Below are positions 43,999 to 54,664 of a stretch of DNA of 64,000 nucleotides, one piece after another (the stretch's first letter is position 1; every line of letters starts with the position of its first letter). Both the position numbers and the translations under genes were made by a program. The DNA is taken from assembly GCF_000185725.2 (NCBI RefSeq), contig NZ_KI391954.1:310001-374000 (forward strand). The letters are read 5' to 3'. Under the pieces are notes generated by a model. That model worked only from the letters and a program-made list of their open reading frames with translations. It was not told the DNA's origin and made no database searches. Origin of the DNA: Segniliparus rugosus ATCC BAA-974 (lineage in GTDB: Bacteria > Actinomycetota > Actinomycetes > Mycobacteriales > Mycobacteriaceae).

Positions 43999-44897
43999 GA
44001 CTCGACCCCCGCCTGCTCGCGCAGCGCGACCAAGAGCGAGGAGAAGTCCAGCTTCCCGGCTCCGTTGTCGGCGTGCTGGCGGAAGTACTTGGCGGCGAGG
44101 CGGCCGAACTCGGTGGCGGTGCCGACCGAGTCCGCCGCGTCCGAGGCCAGCGCGAGGTCTTTCGCGATCAGGGCGGTGGCGAACCCGCCCTGGTAGTCCC
44201 GGTTGGCCGGACTCGCGGGCACCGGGCCGGGGATAGGGCAGTTCGTGGTCAACGCCCAGCACTGCGCGGAGGACGTGGAGGCCACCTCGTAGAACACCTG
44301 GGGGTCGAGGCCCAGCTTCTCCGCGAGCACGAACGCTTCGCAGATCGAGACCATGGAGATGCCCAGGGCCATGTTGTTGCAGATCTTCGCGGCCTGCCCG
44401 CTGCCGTGGCCGCCGCAGTGCACCACGCGCTTGCCCATGCCCTCCAGCACGCCCTTGGCCGAGGCGACGTCCGCCTCGTCGCCGCCGACCATGAAGGTGA
44501 GCGTGGCGTTCTGCGCGCCGAAAATGCCGCCCGAGACCGGCGCGTCGATCGCGGTGCGGCCTGCCGCCCTTGCGAGTTCGGCGGCGCTGCGGGCCTGGTC
44601 GACGGCGATGGTGGAGCTGTCGACGAACAAGGCGTCGGGCCTGGTCGCGGGGAAGAACGAGGGATCGGCGTACACGTCGAGCACATGCTGGCCGGTCGGC
44701 AGCATCGTGATCACGAACTCTGCCCCGTTGACGGCTGCGACGACGTCGGGGGCGACGCGGACCCCGCTCGCCTCCGCGAGCGCGCGGGCCTGGTCGGACA
44801 GGTCGTAGCCGACGACGTCGAACCCCGCTTTGACGAGGTTGGCGGACATCGGGCCGCCCATTTGGCCCAGACCGATGAAGGCGACAGTGGTGCTCAT
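43995..44897 (-). CDS. mmsB: 3-hydroxyisobutyrate dehydrogenase
   Basis: A 300-residue NAD-dependent beta-hydroxyacid dehydrogenase that oxidises 3-hydroxyisobutyrate to methylmalonate semialdehyde in valine breakdown. Seen: FIGLGQMGGPMSANLVKAG (NAD-binding, 8-26), DAPVSGGIFGAQNATLTFM (~118, substrate), the catalytic Lys in GSGQAAKICNNMALG (~170), and KDLALASDAA. RBS AAGGAG six to seven bases before ATG 44897. It lies 16 bases after mmsA and overlaps the next gene, so one operon. Confidence 0.94.
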   Translation of the reverse strand: MSTTVAFIGLGQMGGPMSANLVKAGFDVVGYDLSDQARALAEASGVRVAPDVVAAVNGAEFVITMLPTGQHVLDVYADPSFFPATRPDALFVDSSTIAVDQARSAAELARAAGRTAIDAPVSGGIFGAQNATLTFMVGGDEADVASAKGVLEGMGKRVVHCGGHGSGQAAKICNNMALGISMVSICEAFVLAEKLGLDPQVFYEVASTSSAQCWALTTNCPIPGPVPASPANRDYQGGFATALIAKDLALASDAADSVGTATEFGRLAAKYFRQHADNGAGKLDFSSLLVALREQAGVES

Positions 44898-44913
44898 CTT
44901 TGTGCTCCTTCGC

Positions 44914-46425
<1,512 letters not shown>

Positions 46426-46568
46426 AGTGTGAACCTGCTCTCTTTTTCTGTCCCTGAGGAGATCCTACGCGTCCGCCGCCGAGCGTTGTAACGGCGTCAT
46501 ACCTCTCCCCGCGCGGGGCTCCGCCTGCCTGCCGCATGTTGTCGGCGGCCCGCCGTAGCATGGGCGGC

Positions 46569-47687
46569 ATGGTCCGCTTTGTGCACACCGCCGATTGGCA
46601 GCTCGGGATGACCAGGCATTTTCTCTCGGAAGAAGCCCAGGCCCGGTACAGCGACGCGCGGCTCGCGGCGATCGGGGCCATCGGGCGGCTCGCCGAGCGG
46701 GAGCACTGCGAGTTCGTCCTCGTCTGCGGGGACGTGTTCGAGAGCAACCAGCTTTCGGCGGAGACCGTGAGCCGGGCGCTCGAGGCGATGCGCCAAGCGA
46801 AAGTCCCGTTCTACCTGCTCCCCGGCAACCACGACCCGCTCTCGGCCGGATCCATCTACACGAACGGGCAGTTCCTCGAGGAGCGTCCGCCGAACGTCGT
46901 GGTGCTGGACCGGGCTGGAGCCCACGAAGTCCGCAAGGGCGTGGTGGTCGTGGCCGCGCCGTGGACGAGCAAACGGCCGGACCGGGATCCGGTCGCCGAG
47001 GCGCTCGCGTCGGTCGAGGGATGGCGGGACGGGGACTCGGTGATCCTCGCGGCCCACGGGGGGATGGACGTGTTCCCCCACAGCCCGCAGGCGCACGGGA
47101 TCATCAGACTGGCTGACCTGCGGCGCGCCATGGACAGGGTCGGGTTTGTCGCGCTGGGGGACCGGCATTCGGCGACTGAGGTCGAAGATCGTATTTGGTA
47201 CTCGGGGAGCCCAGAGCCCACCAATTTCGACGATGTCGAGAAAGACTCCGGCCAAGTCCTCGTCGTGGAATTGGCCGGGAGGCAAGCGCAGGTCCGGCCG
47301 TGTCGAATCGGGGCGTGGCGGTTCGGCACGATCGAACGCCAGACGGACGGCGCGGAGGATTTGGCGGACCTGGACCGGACTTTGTCCGATCTGCCGGACA
47401 AGACCACGACTGTGTTGCGGCTCGCGTTGCGCGGCACGTTGTCGCTCACCGACCGGGCCGACCTCGACTCGCTGCTCGACCGGCAGAGCAGGAAGTTCGC
47501 AAGTCTGCGATTGTGGGAGCGGCGCACGGAGCTCGCGGTGCTGCCCGCAGACGGGGAGTTCGACGGTTTCTCCGGATTCGTCGGCGAAGCGGTCGAAGAG
47601 CTGGCGGGCCGGGCGAACACGGGGAACGAAGACGCGCAACAGGCGCTTGGCCTGCTCCTGCGGCTGAGTTCAGGGGCGCGGGCATGA
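46569..47687 (+). CDS. SbcD-like metallophosphoesterase (exonuclease subunit)
   Basis: A 372-residue calcineurin-like phosphoesterase of the Mre11/SbcD/YhaO group. Motifs: HTADWQLG (usual D-x-H is D-x-Q), CGDVFE, PGNHDP, AAHGGMD, and VALGDRHS where GHxH is usual. So two metal ligands differ from the canonical set, although I recall DWQLG in actinobacterial relatives. With its partner ATPase it should process DNA ends. ATG 46569 was chosen because TAGCAT (46556-46561) precedes it by seven bases; the upstream ATG would sit before that hexamer. Its stop overlaps the ATPase start (ATGA). Confidence 0.87.
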   Translation: MVRFVHTADWQLGMTRHFLSEEAQARYSDARLAAIGAIGRLAEREHCEFVLVCGDVFESNQLSAETVSRALEAMRQAKVPFYLLPGNHDPLSAGSIYTNGQFLEERPPNVVVLDRAGAHEVRKGVVVVAAPWTSKRPDRDPVAEALASVEGWRDGDSVILAAHGGMDVFPHSPQAHGIIRLADLRRAMDRVGFVALGDRHSATEVEDRIWYSGSPEPTNFDDVEKDSGQVLVVELAGRQAQVRPCRIGAWRFGTIERQTDGAEDLADLDRTLSDLPDKTTTVLRLALRGTLSLTDRADLDSLLDRQSRKFASLRLWERRTELAVLPADGEFDGFSGFVGEAVEELAGRANTGNEDAQQALGLLLRLSSGARA

Positions 47688-50194
47688 GGCTGCACCGGAT
47701 CAAGTTGGAACACTACCGGGGGGTGCGGGACCGCGAGGTGGTCTTCGCCGCAGACGGAGTGACCGTGGTCGAGGGGCCGAACGAGTCGGGCAAGTCCTCG
47801 ATGATCGAGGCGTTGGACCTGCTCTTCGAGGCGAAGGACGCCTCGAAGACCAGACAGGTGCGCGCGATCGCCCCGAAAGGGGCTGACGCTGCCCCTTCCG
47901 TGGAGGCCGAGCTGGAGAGCGGGCCCTATCGGTTCGTCTACGCGAAGCAGTGGCTCAAGCGCCCTTCCACGACGCTCACCGTCCTCGCGCCGAAACGCGA
48001 GCAGCTCACCGGGGAAGCCGCCCATGAGCGAGCGCACGCCATGCTCGCCTCGACGGTCGACTTGTCGCTGTGGAAAGCGCTGCGCATGCTGCAAACCGCG
48101 CGGGGCCAGGTGGAAGTCGACGGCTGCCCGGCGCTGCTCAAAGCACTGGACGCGGCTTCCGGCCCGGTGACGCTCACGGGGACGGAGACGACGTTGCTCG
48201 CGCGGATCGAGGAGGAGGTGCGGCGTTACTACACACCGGGCGGGCGGGCGACGAAGGAGCTGCGCGCGGCACAGGAGAACCACGCCTCGGCAGAGGCGGG
48301 GCAGGTCCGCGCCGAAGCGGCGTTAGAGGCGGTGCGCGCAGCAGCGGAGCGGCACGATGAGCTGGCGGCCCAGGTGGCTCGGGCGGAGGCCGAACGCGAA
48401 GAGTCCGGAGCCGCGCTGCGCGCGGCGCGCGAGCATTGGGACCGCGTCGGGGGGCTCGCCGACAAGCTCGAACTCGCCAAACAGCGCGCTGGCTACGCCG
48501 CCGCGCGTTCCCTTGAGGCGCAGAAAAGCAAGGAGGAGCGAGAACGGCTGGCCGCGAGCGCGCAATTTCAGACGAAACTGCTCGCCGACCTCTCGCTTTC
48601 CCGGCGCGAGGCTCAGCTGAAACTCATCGCCGCGCAGGGCGCGTCGCGACGAGCGGCGGCGGCGTGCCAGTCGCTGCGAGACCGCCAGCAGCGCGAAGAG
48701 CTCGGGCGGGCGGAAGACCGGCTGGAACAAGCGGAGGAGGCGGCCGAATGCCTCGAGCAGGCGCAGGCGGCGCTGGCCTCGGCCATCGAAGAACGAACGG
48801 CCCAGGACGTGTTCGACGCGGCCCGGCAGGTCGAACTCGCGGAGGCGCGGGTGGAAACGGCCTCGGCGCGGATGCGGATCATGGCATTGTCGTCCGGGCC
48901 GATCGAAATCGACGGAGCGCTGCACCAGCTCGAACCGGGCGCTTCGTTGGAGCGGATCATCGTCCAGCCGACAGATCTGACCGCGCCAGGCTTCTTCACC
49001 GCCACGCTGAGCCCGGGATCGGCCGGGGAGAAAGTCGCCGACCAGCTCGCGCAGGCGAGGTCGGCGCTGGCGCGGGCGCTCGAACGCGCCGAGGCGGACA
49101 CTGTGGAGGCTGTGCGCGGGCGACTCGCGGAGCGGGCACGTGCCCTCGGCGAAGCGCAGGAGAGCCGGGCGTTGCTCGCAGGGGCGCTTGGGTCGCAGTC
49201 GCTCGACAGGCTCCGAAGCGAGACGGCTCTGTTGCGGGAGCGGGTCGCGGCCGCGAGCCAACGGGACGATCAGGCTCTTGAAGAATTCGAGGAGTCCGAG
49301 GCGCAGGATCTCCCGCAGGCAGAGGAGGAGCTGGCGCGAGCGCAACGCGAAACGGCGGAGGCGCAGCGCGCGGTCAGCGAGCTTGACTTTCGTTCGGCGA
49401 ACGCGGAAACCGTCTTGGCGGCCGCCGTCGACCAGCTCGCGCAGTCCCGCGAGCGCGAGTCCGACGAACAGCTCGCGCAGCGAGCGCGGGAGCTGGCCGC
49501 CGCCGACCTCGAAGCGCAGGGCCTGCTCGCGCAACTCCAAGCCCAGGTGTCAGACGAGGACGTGGAATCTGTGCGCGCCGCCTTCGAAGAGGCGCACCAG
49601 CGCGAGCGGAGCGCCACGGCCCGTGTCGCGGCGCTCCGCGAAGATCTCGCGCAGGTGAACGGACAGCTGCTCGCCAGCGCCCAAGGCGGTTATCAGGAAG
49701 CCTTCGACACGGCGAGTTCCCGTCTGGTGCACGCGAAGGAAGCGCTGGAGCGAGTCGCCGGGCGCGCCCGCGCGGCCCAGCTGCTCTGGGAGACGGTGAC
49801 CGCGCGGCGAGACGCGGCCCAAAGCCGCTACGCCGCCCCGCTGGAGCGGGCGATCAACGAACTTGGCGGATCGGTGTTCGGCGACTCGTTCGCGGTGCAG
49901 CTCGACGGGCAGTTGCGCGTCGACACCCGGACCCTGCTCGGGACGACCGTCGACTTCGACTCGCTCTCGGAAGGGGCGAAAGAGCAGATCGGGATGCTGG
50001 TGCGCCTCGCGTGCGCGAAACTCGTCGATCCGCTCGAGGGCGCGCCGGTCGTCATCGACGACGCGCTCGGCCACAGCGATCCGCAGCGGTTGGCGAAGAT
50101 GCGAGACACGTTGGCCGCGACGGCCGGCCAGGTGATCGTGCTGACCTGTTTTCCCGAGCGGTTCAGCGGGGTCGGCACGGTTGTTCGGCTCTGA
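47684..50194 (+). CDS. SbcC/YhaN-like AAA ATPase with coiled coil
   Basis: An 836-residue SMC-like ATPase. N-terminal ATP-binding part has Walker A GPNESGKSS (31-39); the middle ~500 residues are Ala/Glu/Arg-rich antiparallel coiled coil (~170-700); the C-terminal part has the signature LSEGAKEQIGMLVRL (~766) and Walker B VVIDDALGHSD (~790). It should form a complex with the upstream metallophosphoesterase, like SbcCD or YhaNO, and act on DNA ends. No CxxC zinc hook was noticed in the coiled coil, so it resembles YhaN more than Rad50. ATG overlaps the upstream stop by four bases. Confidence 0.88.
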   Translation: MRLHRIKLEHYRGVRDREVVFAADGVTVVEGPNESGKSSMIEALDLLFEAKDASKTRQVRAIAPKGADAAPSVEAELESGPYRFVYAKQWLKRPSTTLTVLAPKREQLTGEAAHERAHAMLASTVDLSLWKALRMLQTARGQVEVDGCPALLKALDAASGPVTLTGTETTLLARIEEEVRRYYTPGGRATKELRAAQENHASAEAGQVRAEAALEAVRAAAERHDELAAQVARAEAEREESGAALRAAREHWDRVGGLADKLELAKQRAGYAAARSLEAQKSKEERERLAASAQFQTKLLADLSLSRREAQLKLIAAQGASRRAAAACQSLRDRQQREELGRAEDRLEQAEEAAECLEQAQAALASAIEERTAQDVFDAARQVELAEARVETASARMRIMALSSGPIEIDGALHQLEPGASLERIIVQPTDLTAPGFFTATLSPGSAGEKVADQLAQARSALARALERAEADTVEAVRGRLAERARALGEAQESRALLAGALGSQSLDRLRSETALLRERVAAASQRDDQALEEFEESEAQDLPQAEEELARAQRETAEAQRAVSELDFRSANAETVLAAAVDQLAQSRERESDEQLAQRARELAAADLEAQGLLAQLQAQVSDEDVESVRAAFEEAHQRERSATARVAALREDLAQVNGQLLASAQGGYQEAFDTASSRLVHAKEALERVAGRARAAQLLWETVTARRDAAQSRYAAPLERAINELGGSVFGDSFAVQLDGQLRVDTRTLLGTTVDFDSLSEGAKEQIGMLVRLACAKLVDPLEGAPVVIDDALGHSDPQRLAKMRDTLAATAGQVIVLTCFPERFSGVGTVVRL

Positions 50195-50217
50195 CTCGGC
50201 GGCCTGGAAGCGAGGGC

Positions 50218-50685
50218 CTAGAAGTTCGCCTCGGGATCGGGCGAGGTGCACACGCCGACCACGTCGGTCGCCACATCGTCGTAGCGCGCGAGATAGAGGT
50301 AGATGTCCTCGCGGTCGAGTTCGGGCATCGCGCGGATCCGGATGGTCTCGGCGAGGTTGCTCGCCCGGCTCACATAACGGTGGGCGAGGTTCGTCCACCA
50401 CTGCGGGAAACCGTTGTCCGGAAGCAGGGCCACTTTCAAACGCGCCTTGCGGATCTTGCTCCAGACGTCGTCCGCGAGGTATTCCATGCCGGGGTCGTCG
50501 TAGCTCCAGCCGTCGACGTCGATGCGTTGCCGGTACGGCTTGAGCGCCGCCGCCACGTCGTCCACAGCCTTGAGCATGACTTCGCACGGGGACGAGGGCA
50601 TGTCGGGAGCCGCTGAGGCAGGGACGAACGTTCCGCCTACGGCGAGCGAAGCGATCAGCGCCGCCTTCGCGAGGAGGTGTGCCAT
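50218..50685 (-). CDS. Small secreted protein, WSYDDP member
   Basis: A 155-residue exported protein: signal peptide LLAKAALIASLAVGGTFVPASA, then SPCEVMLKAVDDVAAALKP, DGWSYDDPGMEYL, KVALLPDNGFPQWWTNLA, and the last Cys in VVGVCTSPD. The order Cys, WS(W/Y)DDP, late Cys matches the protein at 31734-32261. ATG 50685 lies seven bases after TATGCT on the minus strand, so the earlier ATG (50697) falls inside the promoter. Located between the SbcC-like gene and the ESX-like operon. Function unknown. Confidence 0.75.
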   Translation of the reverse strand: MAHLLAKAALIASLAVGGTFVPASAAPDMPSSPCEVMLKAVDDVAAALKPYRQRIDVDGWSYDDPGMEYLADDVWSKIRKARLKVALLPDNGFPQWWTNLAHRYVSRASNLAETIRIRAMPELDREDIYLYLARYDDVATDVVGVCTSPDPEANF

Positions 50686-50702
50686 AGGCGACAGCATACT
50701 GC

Positions 50703-53700
50703 CTACACCGCAGGAGCCGGGCCCGGGGCGAGCTGGTTGACGAGCCCGATGATTTTATCCGGGCGCGCGTTCGTGGCGTAATGCTCGTACGCGATGTCGA
50801 GGACGGACTCGTCATCGCCTTCGAGCAGCGCCAAGAGGGCGACGCCAGCGGAGATCCTCGTGTGATCGCTCGCGTACTTCACCAGCTTCTGGTCGGCGAG
50901 CGGTTTGGCCTCCTGCTGGCTCCGTTCGATCTCCGCGCTGGTCACCGCGGCCACCACGTCCTCGCGAAGCGCGCCGATCATGTTCTCGGTGATGGGCTCG
51001 CCGCGTTTGAGCGCGCCGATCACGTCCAAGAACGCGGGCCGGTCGTACGCGAACGAAGCCTCGACGGTGTCCACGGCCAGGTCCATGGCGAGCTGGGAGA
51101 CGACGTCCGCCTTCTCCGCGAGCAGGGCGGAGATCCTCCGGTGCGCGTCAGGCGCGACGGCCGCCAAACGGTGCAGCAGGTCCGTGGAGCTGTCCGCGAG
51201 CGCGCTGCCCGTCGCTGAGACAGGGTCGACGTAGCGCGGTTCGGGCGCGAGCGCGACCTCGCCGACGATTTTGTCGTTCGCCCGAAGGATCGCGGTTTGC
51301 AGCTCGTCTCGCATCTCCATGCTCGTGGCGATGGCGATCAGCCGGTACCGCTTCCCGTTCGCGCTGTGCTCCTGCGACATGGACTCGAAGTGGCGCAGCG
51401 CCTGCACGCCGGGGTCGCTGCGCCCGAGCAGCCCGCCGCGCCCGGTCGGCGGCACCGTCTCCCAGCCGAGCTGTGTCGCGCGCGGCACGACGACGCCCGG
51501 CGGAGTCCACCCCCTGCCCTGGTTGGTGAAGAAGAAGTAATGCACGATCTCGTCGGCATCCGCGTGCGCGGAGATGGCGTAGTAGGGGCTGATTCCTGGC
51601 GGGTAGTGCTCCCGCGCGGACCAGTCTGAGGCCAGCACATGGCGCAGCAGACGAATGGTCGCGTCGATCGAGTCCTGGTTGGGGTGGCTGTTGCCGAGCG
51701 GATCGATCGTGTTCGGCCCGGTGTAGCTCGTGTCAGCCAGCCATGGGGTCGGGCCTCGGGAGGAATGCCGTCCGCCTGTCGGCGCGCTTTGCCCGGCTCC
51801 GCCGTAAGGGGTCATGGGGTAGGCGCTGCCCATCGGGGCGGTGGGAGCGCCACCGGAGCCCGCAGGCGGCGCGGCAGGCGGGGCCGGTGCGGCTCCGGGG
51901 TTGGGCGGCGGGGCGGCGTTGCCCGGCGGAGCCGGGCTGAGCGGCGGGGGAGGGGGCGCTGTCCCGCCTGCCGCGCCGCCGCCGCTGGAGCCGCCGCTGA
52001 AGTTGGTCGAGCTGACATTGGCCGGAGCGGGCTTGATGTCGGAGCCGAGCGGGCCGGAGCCGGTCGCTCCCGGCGTCGTCGGTGTTGGTGTCGGCGGCGC
52101 GGCTTGTTGGCCAAGCTGCGCGGCGAGGCCCGCCACGTTCCCGCCGATGCCCGCAGCGGTGCCTGCCACGTTCCCGCCGATGCCCGCGAGGTTGCCGATG
52201 GGCGCGGCCGCTTGGGTCGCCGCGTTCGCGAGCTGGCCGAGCGGTCCTGCCGGCGAGGCGGGCGCGGGAGCGCCGCTCGTATTGCCGCCGCTTTGCGCCG
52301 GGGCGGCGTTCTGTCGAGACTCGGTGCTGTTCTGGCTGGTCTGCGTGCTGCTCGGACTGCTGCTCTGCGGGCTGGTCGAAACGGGGCCGGCTCCTTGCGG
52401 CACGGTGGACGGCAACGAGCCTGTGGCCGGCGTCGGACGGGTTTCCCCGGTCACCCCGGCCGGGTGCGCGGTGTGGTCCGGATTGCTCTGCGTCGGCGCG
52501 AAAATATTGTTCGGACGGCCGTCCTGGGGGTTCTGCTGGCTGTTCTGGCCGTTTTGCCCGTTCTGGCTGTCGTGGCCTCGGTCGCCGAAGAGGTTGTTGC
52601 TGTGGTCGCCGCCGCCACCGCCTGGTCCGCCCGGTCCGGGGCCGCCGCCGATGCCGCCGTGGCTGCCGCCGCCGCCCGGTCCGCCGGGTCCGGGGCCGCT
52701 GTCGGACAGGGTGGGCTGAGACGGTCCGGCGTAGCTAGGCTGGTCGCGCCCATCGCCGTGTCTCGGCGTGTCGTCGCTGTGCCCGGACGAGTCGTTGCCG
52801 CCCCTGCCCGACGCGTCGTGCGGCTGCTCGTGCGTGCTCTCCTGCGAGCCGTCGGGCTTTGTCGTTGTGGTGGTTTTCGCCCCGTTCGACTCGGTGGACG
52901 TGTCTTTCTTGTCCTTGGGGTTGTAGACGTTCTCGGCTTTGGAGCCGTCGCCGCGCGTGGTCGCCGAGACGAGGTTGCCGTCTTTGTCCTTGTTTGTGAC
53001 GGTGGTGTCGACCGAGCCGTCTTTGTGCGTGGTCGTATAGGTGGTGTTGCCGTCTTTGTCCTTGCCCGTGACGACAGCGTCCTTGCCCGATGCGGCGGAA
53101 CCGTCCTTGCCATGGACGCTCTGGTTCGGCTCGTCGATCTGCACCCCTTGCCCCTGGCCGGAGGGCGACGCGTTGGCGTTCCCGTCCGCTTTGGCTTCTT
53201 GCTTGCCGTTCTGGAAGCGGCTTGCCGCGTCTTGGGCGGAGTCGTTGATGTTGCGGATCTGTCCGAGCAGCACCACGACCAGGTCGTCCACCGCTTTGCG
53301 CGCGTTGTTGATGACCGACATCGCTTGCGGGCCGTACCCGCCTGTCCCCGAAGCGCCGCTGACTCCGAGCTGTCCGATCTGGTCGTACGCGTTGAGGACG
53401 ATCCGGTTCATATCGTCCTTCGCCTGGCTGACCAGGTGGCTGAGCTGCTGGTTCTGCGAGTTCTGCTGGACCAGCTGGTCGGCGAACTTGGAGAGCGAGG
53501 TCTCGTCTCCGCTGCCGATGCTGGTGAGCAGGTCCGAAGCGGTTCCGTACGACGTGCCGGACCACCACCCGCTCGCCGCGCTGTTGATCGAGTTGAGGCC
53601 GTCGAGGGTCTGGCCGACGAGCTGCGTCAACGGGTCCCGGGTCTGCTGGAGCTGCGCGAAGAAGCTCACGTCCAGCTCGATCTTGTTATCGCCGATGATG

Positions 53701-53780
53701 AGGGTCGCCAATTCGCCGAATTGCCCCCCCGAGCCCGACGCGCTCGCCCCCGCCGACGCGCTGACGTTCACTGTGACCAT
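50703..53780 (-). CDS. Large ESX-type candidate effector (WXG-like N-terminus, Gly/Pro linker, DUF5632/DUF5631-like C-terminus)
   Basis: A 1025-residue protein with no signal peptide. Residues ~1-190 are helical with SGWWSG at 71-75 and long polar helices, like the N-terminal domains of type VII secretion substrates. Residues ~220-320 repeat KDGS/DGN-Thr units; ~330-700 are Gly/Pro/Ser rich; ~715-1025 form a folded domain (VHYFFFTNQGRGWTPPGVVV, then helices). I recall a similar C-terminal pair of domains in mycobacterial Rv3899c. The gene overlaps the upstream stop by one base (TAATG). It could be an ESX-secreted toxin or surface protein; activity cannot be read from the sequence. Confidence 0.72.
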   Translation of the reverse strand: MVTVNVSASAGASASGSGGQFGELATLIIGDNKIELDVSFFAQLQQTRDPLTQLVGQTLDGLNSINSAASGWWSGTSYGTASDLLTSIGSGDETSLSKFADQLVQQNSQNQQLSHLVSQAKDDMNRIVLNAYDQIGQLGVSGASGTGGYGPQAMSVINNARKAVDDLVVVLLGQIRNINDSAQDAASRFQNGKQEAKADGNANASPSGQGQGVQIDEPNQSVHGKDGSAASGKDAVVTGKDKDGNTTYTTTHKDGSVDTTVTNKDKDGNLVSATTRGDGSKAENVYNPKDKKDTSTESNGAKTTTTTKPDGSQESTHEQPHDASGRGGNDSSGHSDDTPRHGDGRDQPSYAGPSQPTLSDSGPGPGGPGGGGSHGGIGGGPGPGGPGGGGGDHSNNLFGDRGHDSQNGQNGQNSQQNPQDGRPNNIFAPTQSNPDHTAHPAGVTGETRPTPATGSLPSTVPQGAGPVSTSPQSSSPSSTQTSQNSTESRQNAAPAQSGGNTSGAPAPASPAGPLGQLANAATQAAAPIGNLAGIGGNVAGTAAGIGGNVAGLAAQLGQQAAPPTPTPTTPGATGSGPLGSDIKPAPANVSSTNFSGGSSGGGAAGGTAPPPPPLSPAPPGNAAPPPNPGAAPAPPAAPPAGSGGAPTAPMGSAYPMTPYGGAGQSAPTGGRHSSRGPTPWLADTSYTGPNTIDPLGNSHPNQDSIDATIRLLRHVLASDWSAREHYPPGISPYYAISAHADADEIVHYFFFTNQGRGWTPPGVVVPRATQLGWETVPPTGRGGLLGRSDPGVQALRHFESMSQEHSANGKRYRLIAIATSMEMRDELQTAILRANDKIVGEVALAPEPRYVDPVSATGSALADSSTDLLHRLAAVAPDAHRRISALLAEKADVVSQLAMDLAVDTVEASFAYDRPAFLDVIGALKRGEPITENMIGALREDVVAAVTSAEIERSQQEAKPLADQKLVKYASDHTRISAGVALLALLEGDDESVLDIAYEHYATNARPDKIIGLVNQLAPGPAPAV

Positions 53781-54664
53781 TACTCCGTCTCCTTCAATTC
53801 CCGTAGAGATAAGACAAACCTGTCGTGGCGCTCCTGCTCGTATTCGTCAGGGAAGTACGGGCCCGTCAACTCGGGCTGCTGGTCGAGGTCGGCGAATTTC
53901 GGGGCCCCTGGGACGAGGTCGGCGAGTTCGAACGTCCCCCTGCGAAGCTCGTGCGCCTCGTCGCGCAGGTGCGCGCGCATCCTGCGCGCCCCGTCGTGCG
54001 CCATCCAGACGACGCTCTCGGAGTACTGCTTCGGCAAACGCGAGAAAATATGCATCGGAAGGCCGAACCGGTCCACCGAGACTCCCAGCTCGCCGCGCGG
54101 CGTCTCGAAATTCAAAGACAACGTCGGGCGGCCCGAGGGGCGGGCTGTCCGCTCTCCGGAGAACTCGGTCCGGATGAAATTGCGAAACTCCTCGGCGAAC
54201 TCGGAGTTCGCCGCGTTCTCGGCCATCTCCGGCGGGAGTTCGCCTGGGTCGAGCAAGTCGTCCTCCTCGGACACGGTCGGGAAGAACGGGGCCGCTTCGC
54301 CGAGCCCGTTCCCGGCGGCCTCCTCTTCCTCGGCGACGATCTGCCGAGCCTGCTGCGCGGTGAGCCGAAGCGCGTGGGTCAAGTACGGCGCGAAAGCGGC
54401 GTGGTCGCGCAAAACGACTTTCTGGGGGAGCAGCAGGTAATTGGTCTCGACTTGCACAGCGCCAGCCGGGGTGGTCAGCACGATGCGTCGCCGGTGCGCG
54501 CTGTCGAGGAAGGCTTGACGGCGGTTCTGGCGCTCGATGAGCTCGTACGCCAGCTCCAGCGTGGCGGGGCTGAGCTGGGCCATCCACTCAGACGTGTCTC
54601 TGCTTGGTTCGCTCTCGTTGTGCTCGGTCACGCTTGTGCTCGCCGTTCTCGTCGAAGTGAGCAC
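53780..54664 (-). CDS. Cytosolic protein of unknown function in ESX-like operon
   Basis: A 294-residue acidic protein without signal or membrane segment. N-terminal helices (LSPATLELAYELIERQNRR), a beta-rich part (RRIVLTTPAGAVQVETNYLLLP), an acidic stretch (EEEEAAGNG...EEDDLLDPGELPPE), then FETPRGELGVSVDRFG. Size and place are those of an ESX chaperone such as EspG, but I see no EspG motif. Start GTG 54664 has AGGAG four bases before and overlaps the upstream TAG by one base. A partner or chaperone of the large protein is an inference. Confidence 0.7.
   Translation of the reverse strand: MLTSTRTASTSVTEHNESEPSRDTSEWMAQLSPATLELAYELIERQNRRQAFLDSAHRRRIVLTTPAGAVQVETNYLLLPQKVVLRDHAAFAPYLTHALRLTAQQARQIVAEEEEAAGNGLGEAAPFFPTVSEEDDLLDPGELPPEMAENAANSEFAEEFRNFIRTEFSGERTARPSGRPTLSLNFETPRGELGVSVDRFGLPMHIFSRLPKQYSESVVWMAHDGARRMRAHLRDEAHELRRGTFELADLVPGAPKFADLDQQPELTGPYFPDEYEQERHDRFVLSLRELKETE

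Noticed and set aside
51639-54440. Long open frame (933 codons) on the plus strand
   Set aside because: It is the antisense image of the 1025-residue gene; its codons give low-complexity Arg/Gly strings, it has no ribosome site, and the minus-strand genes have clean overlaps and sensible proteins.
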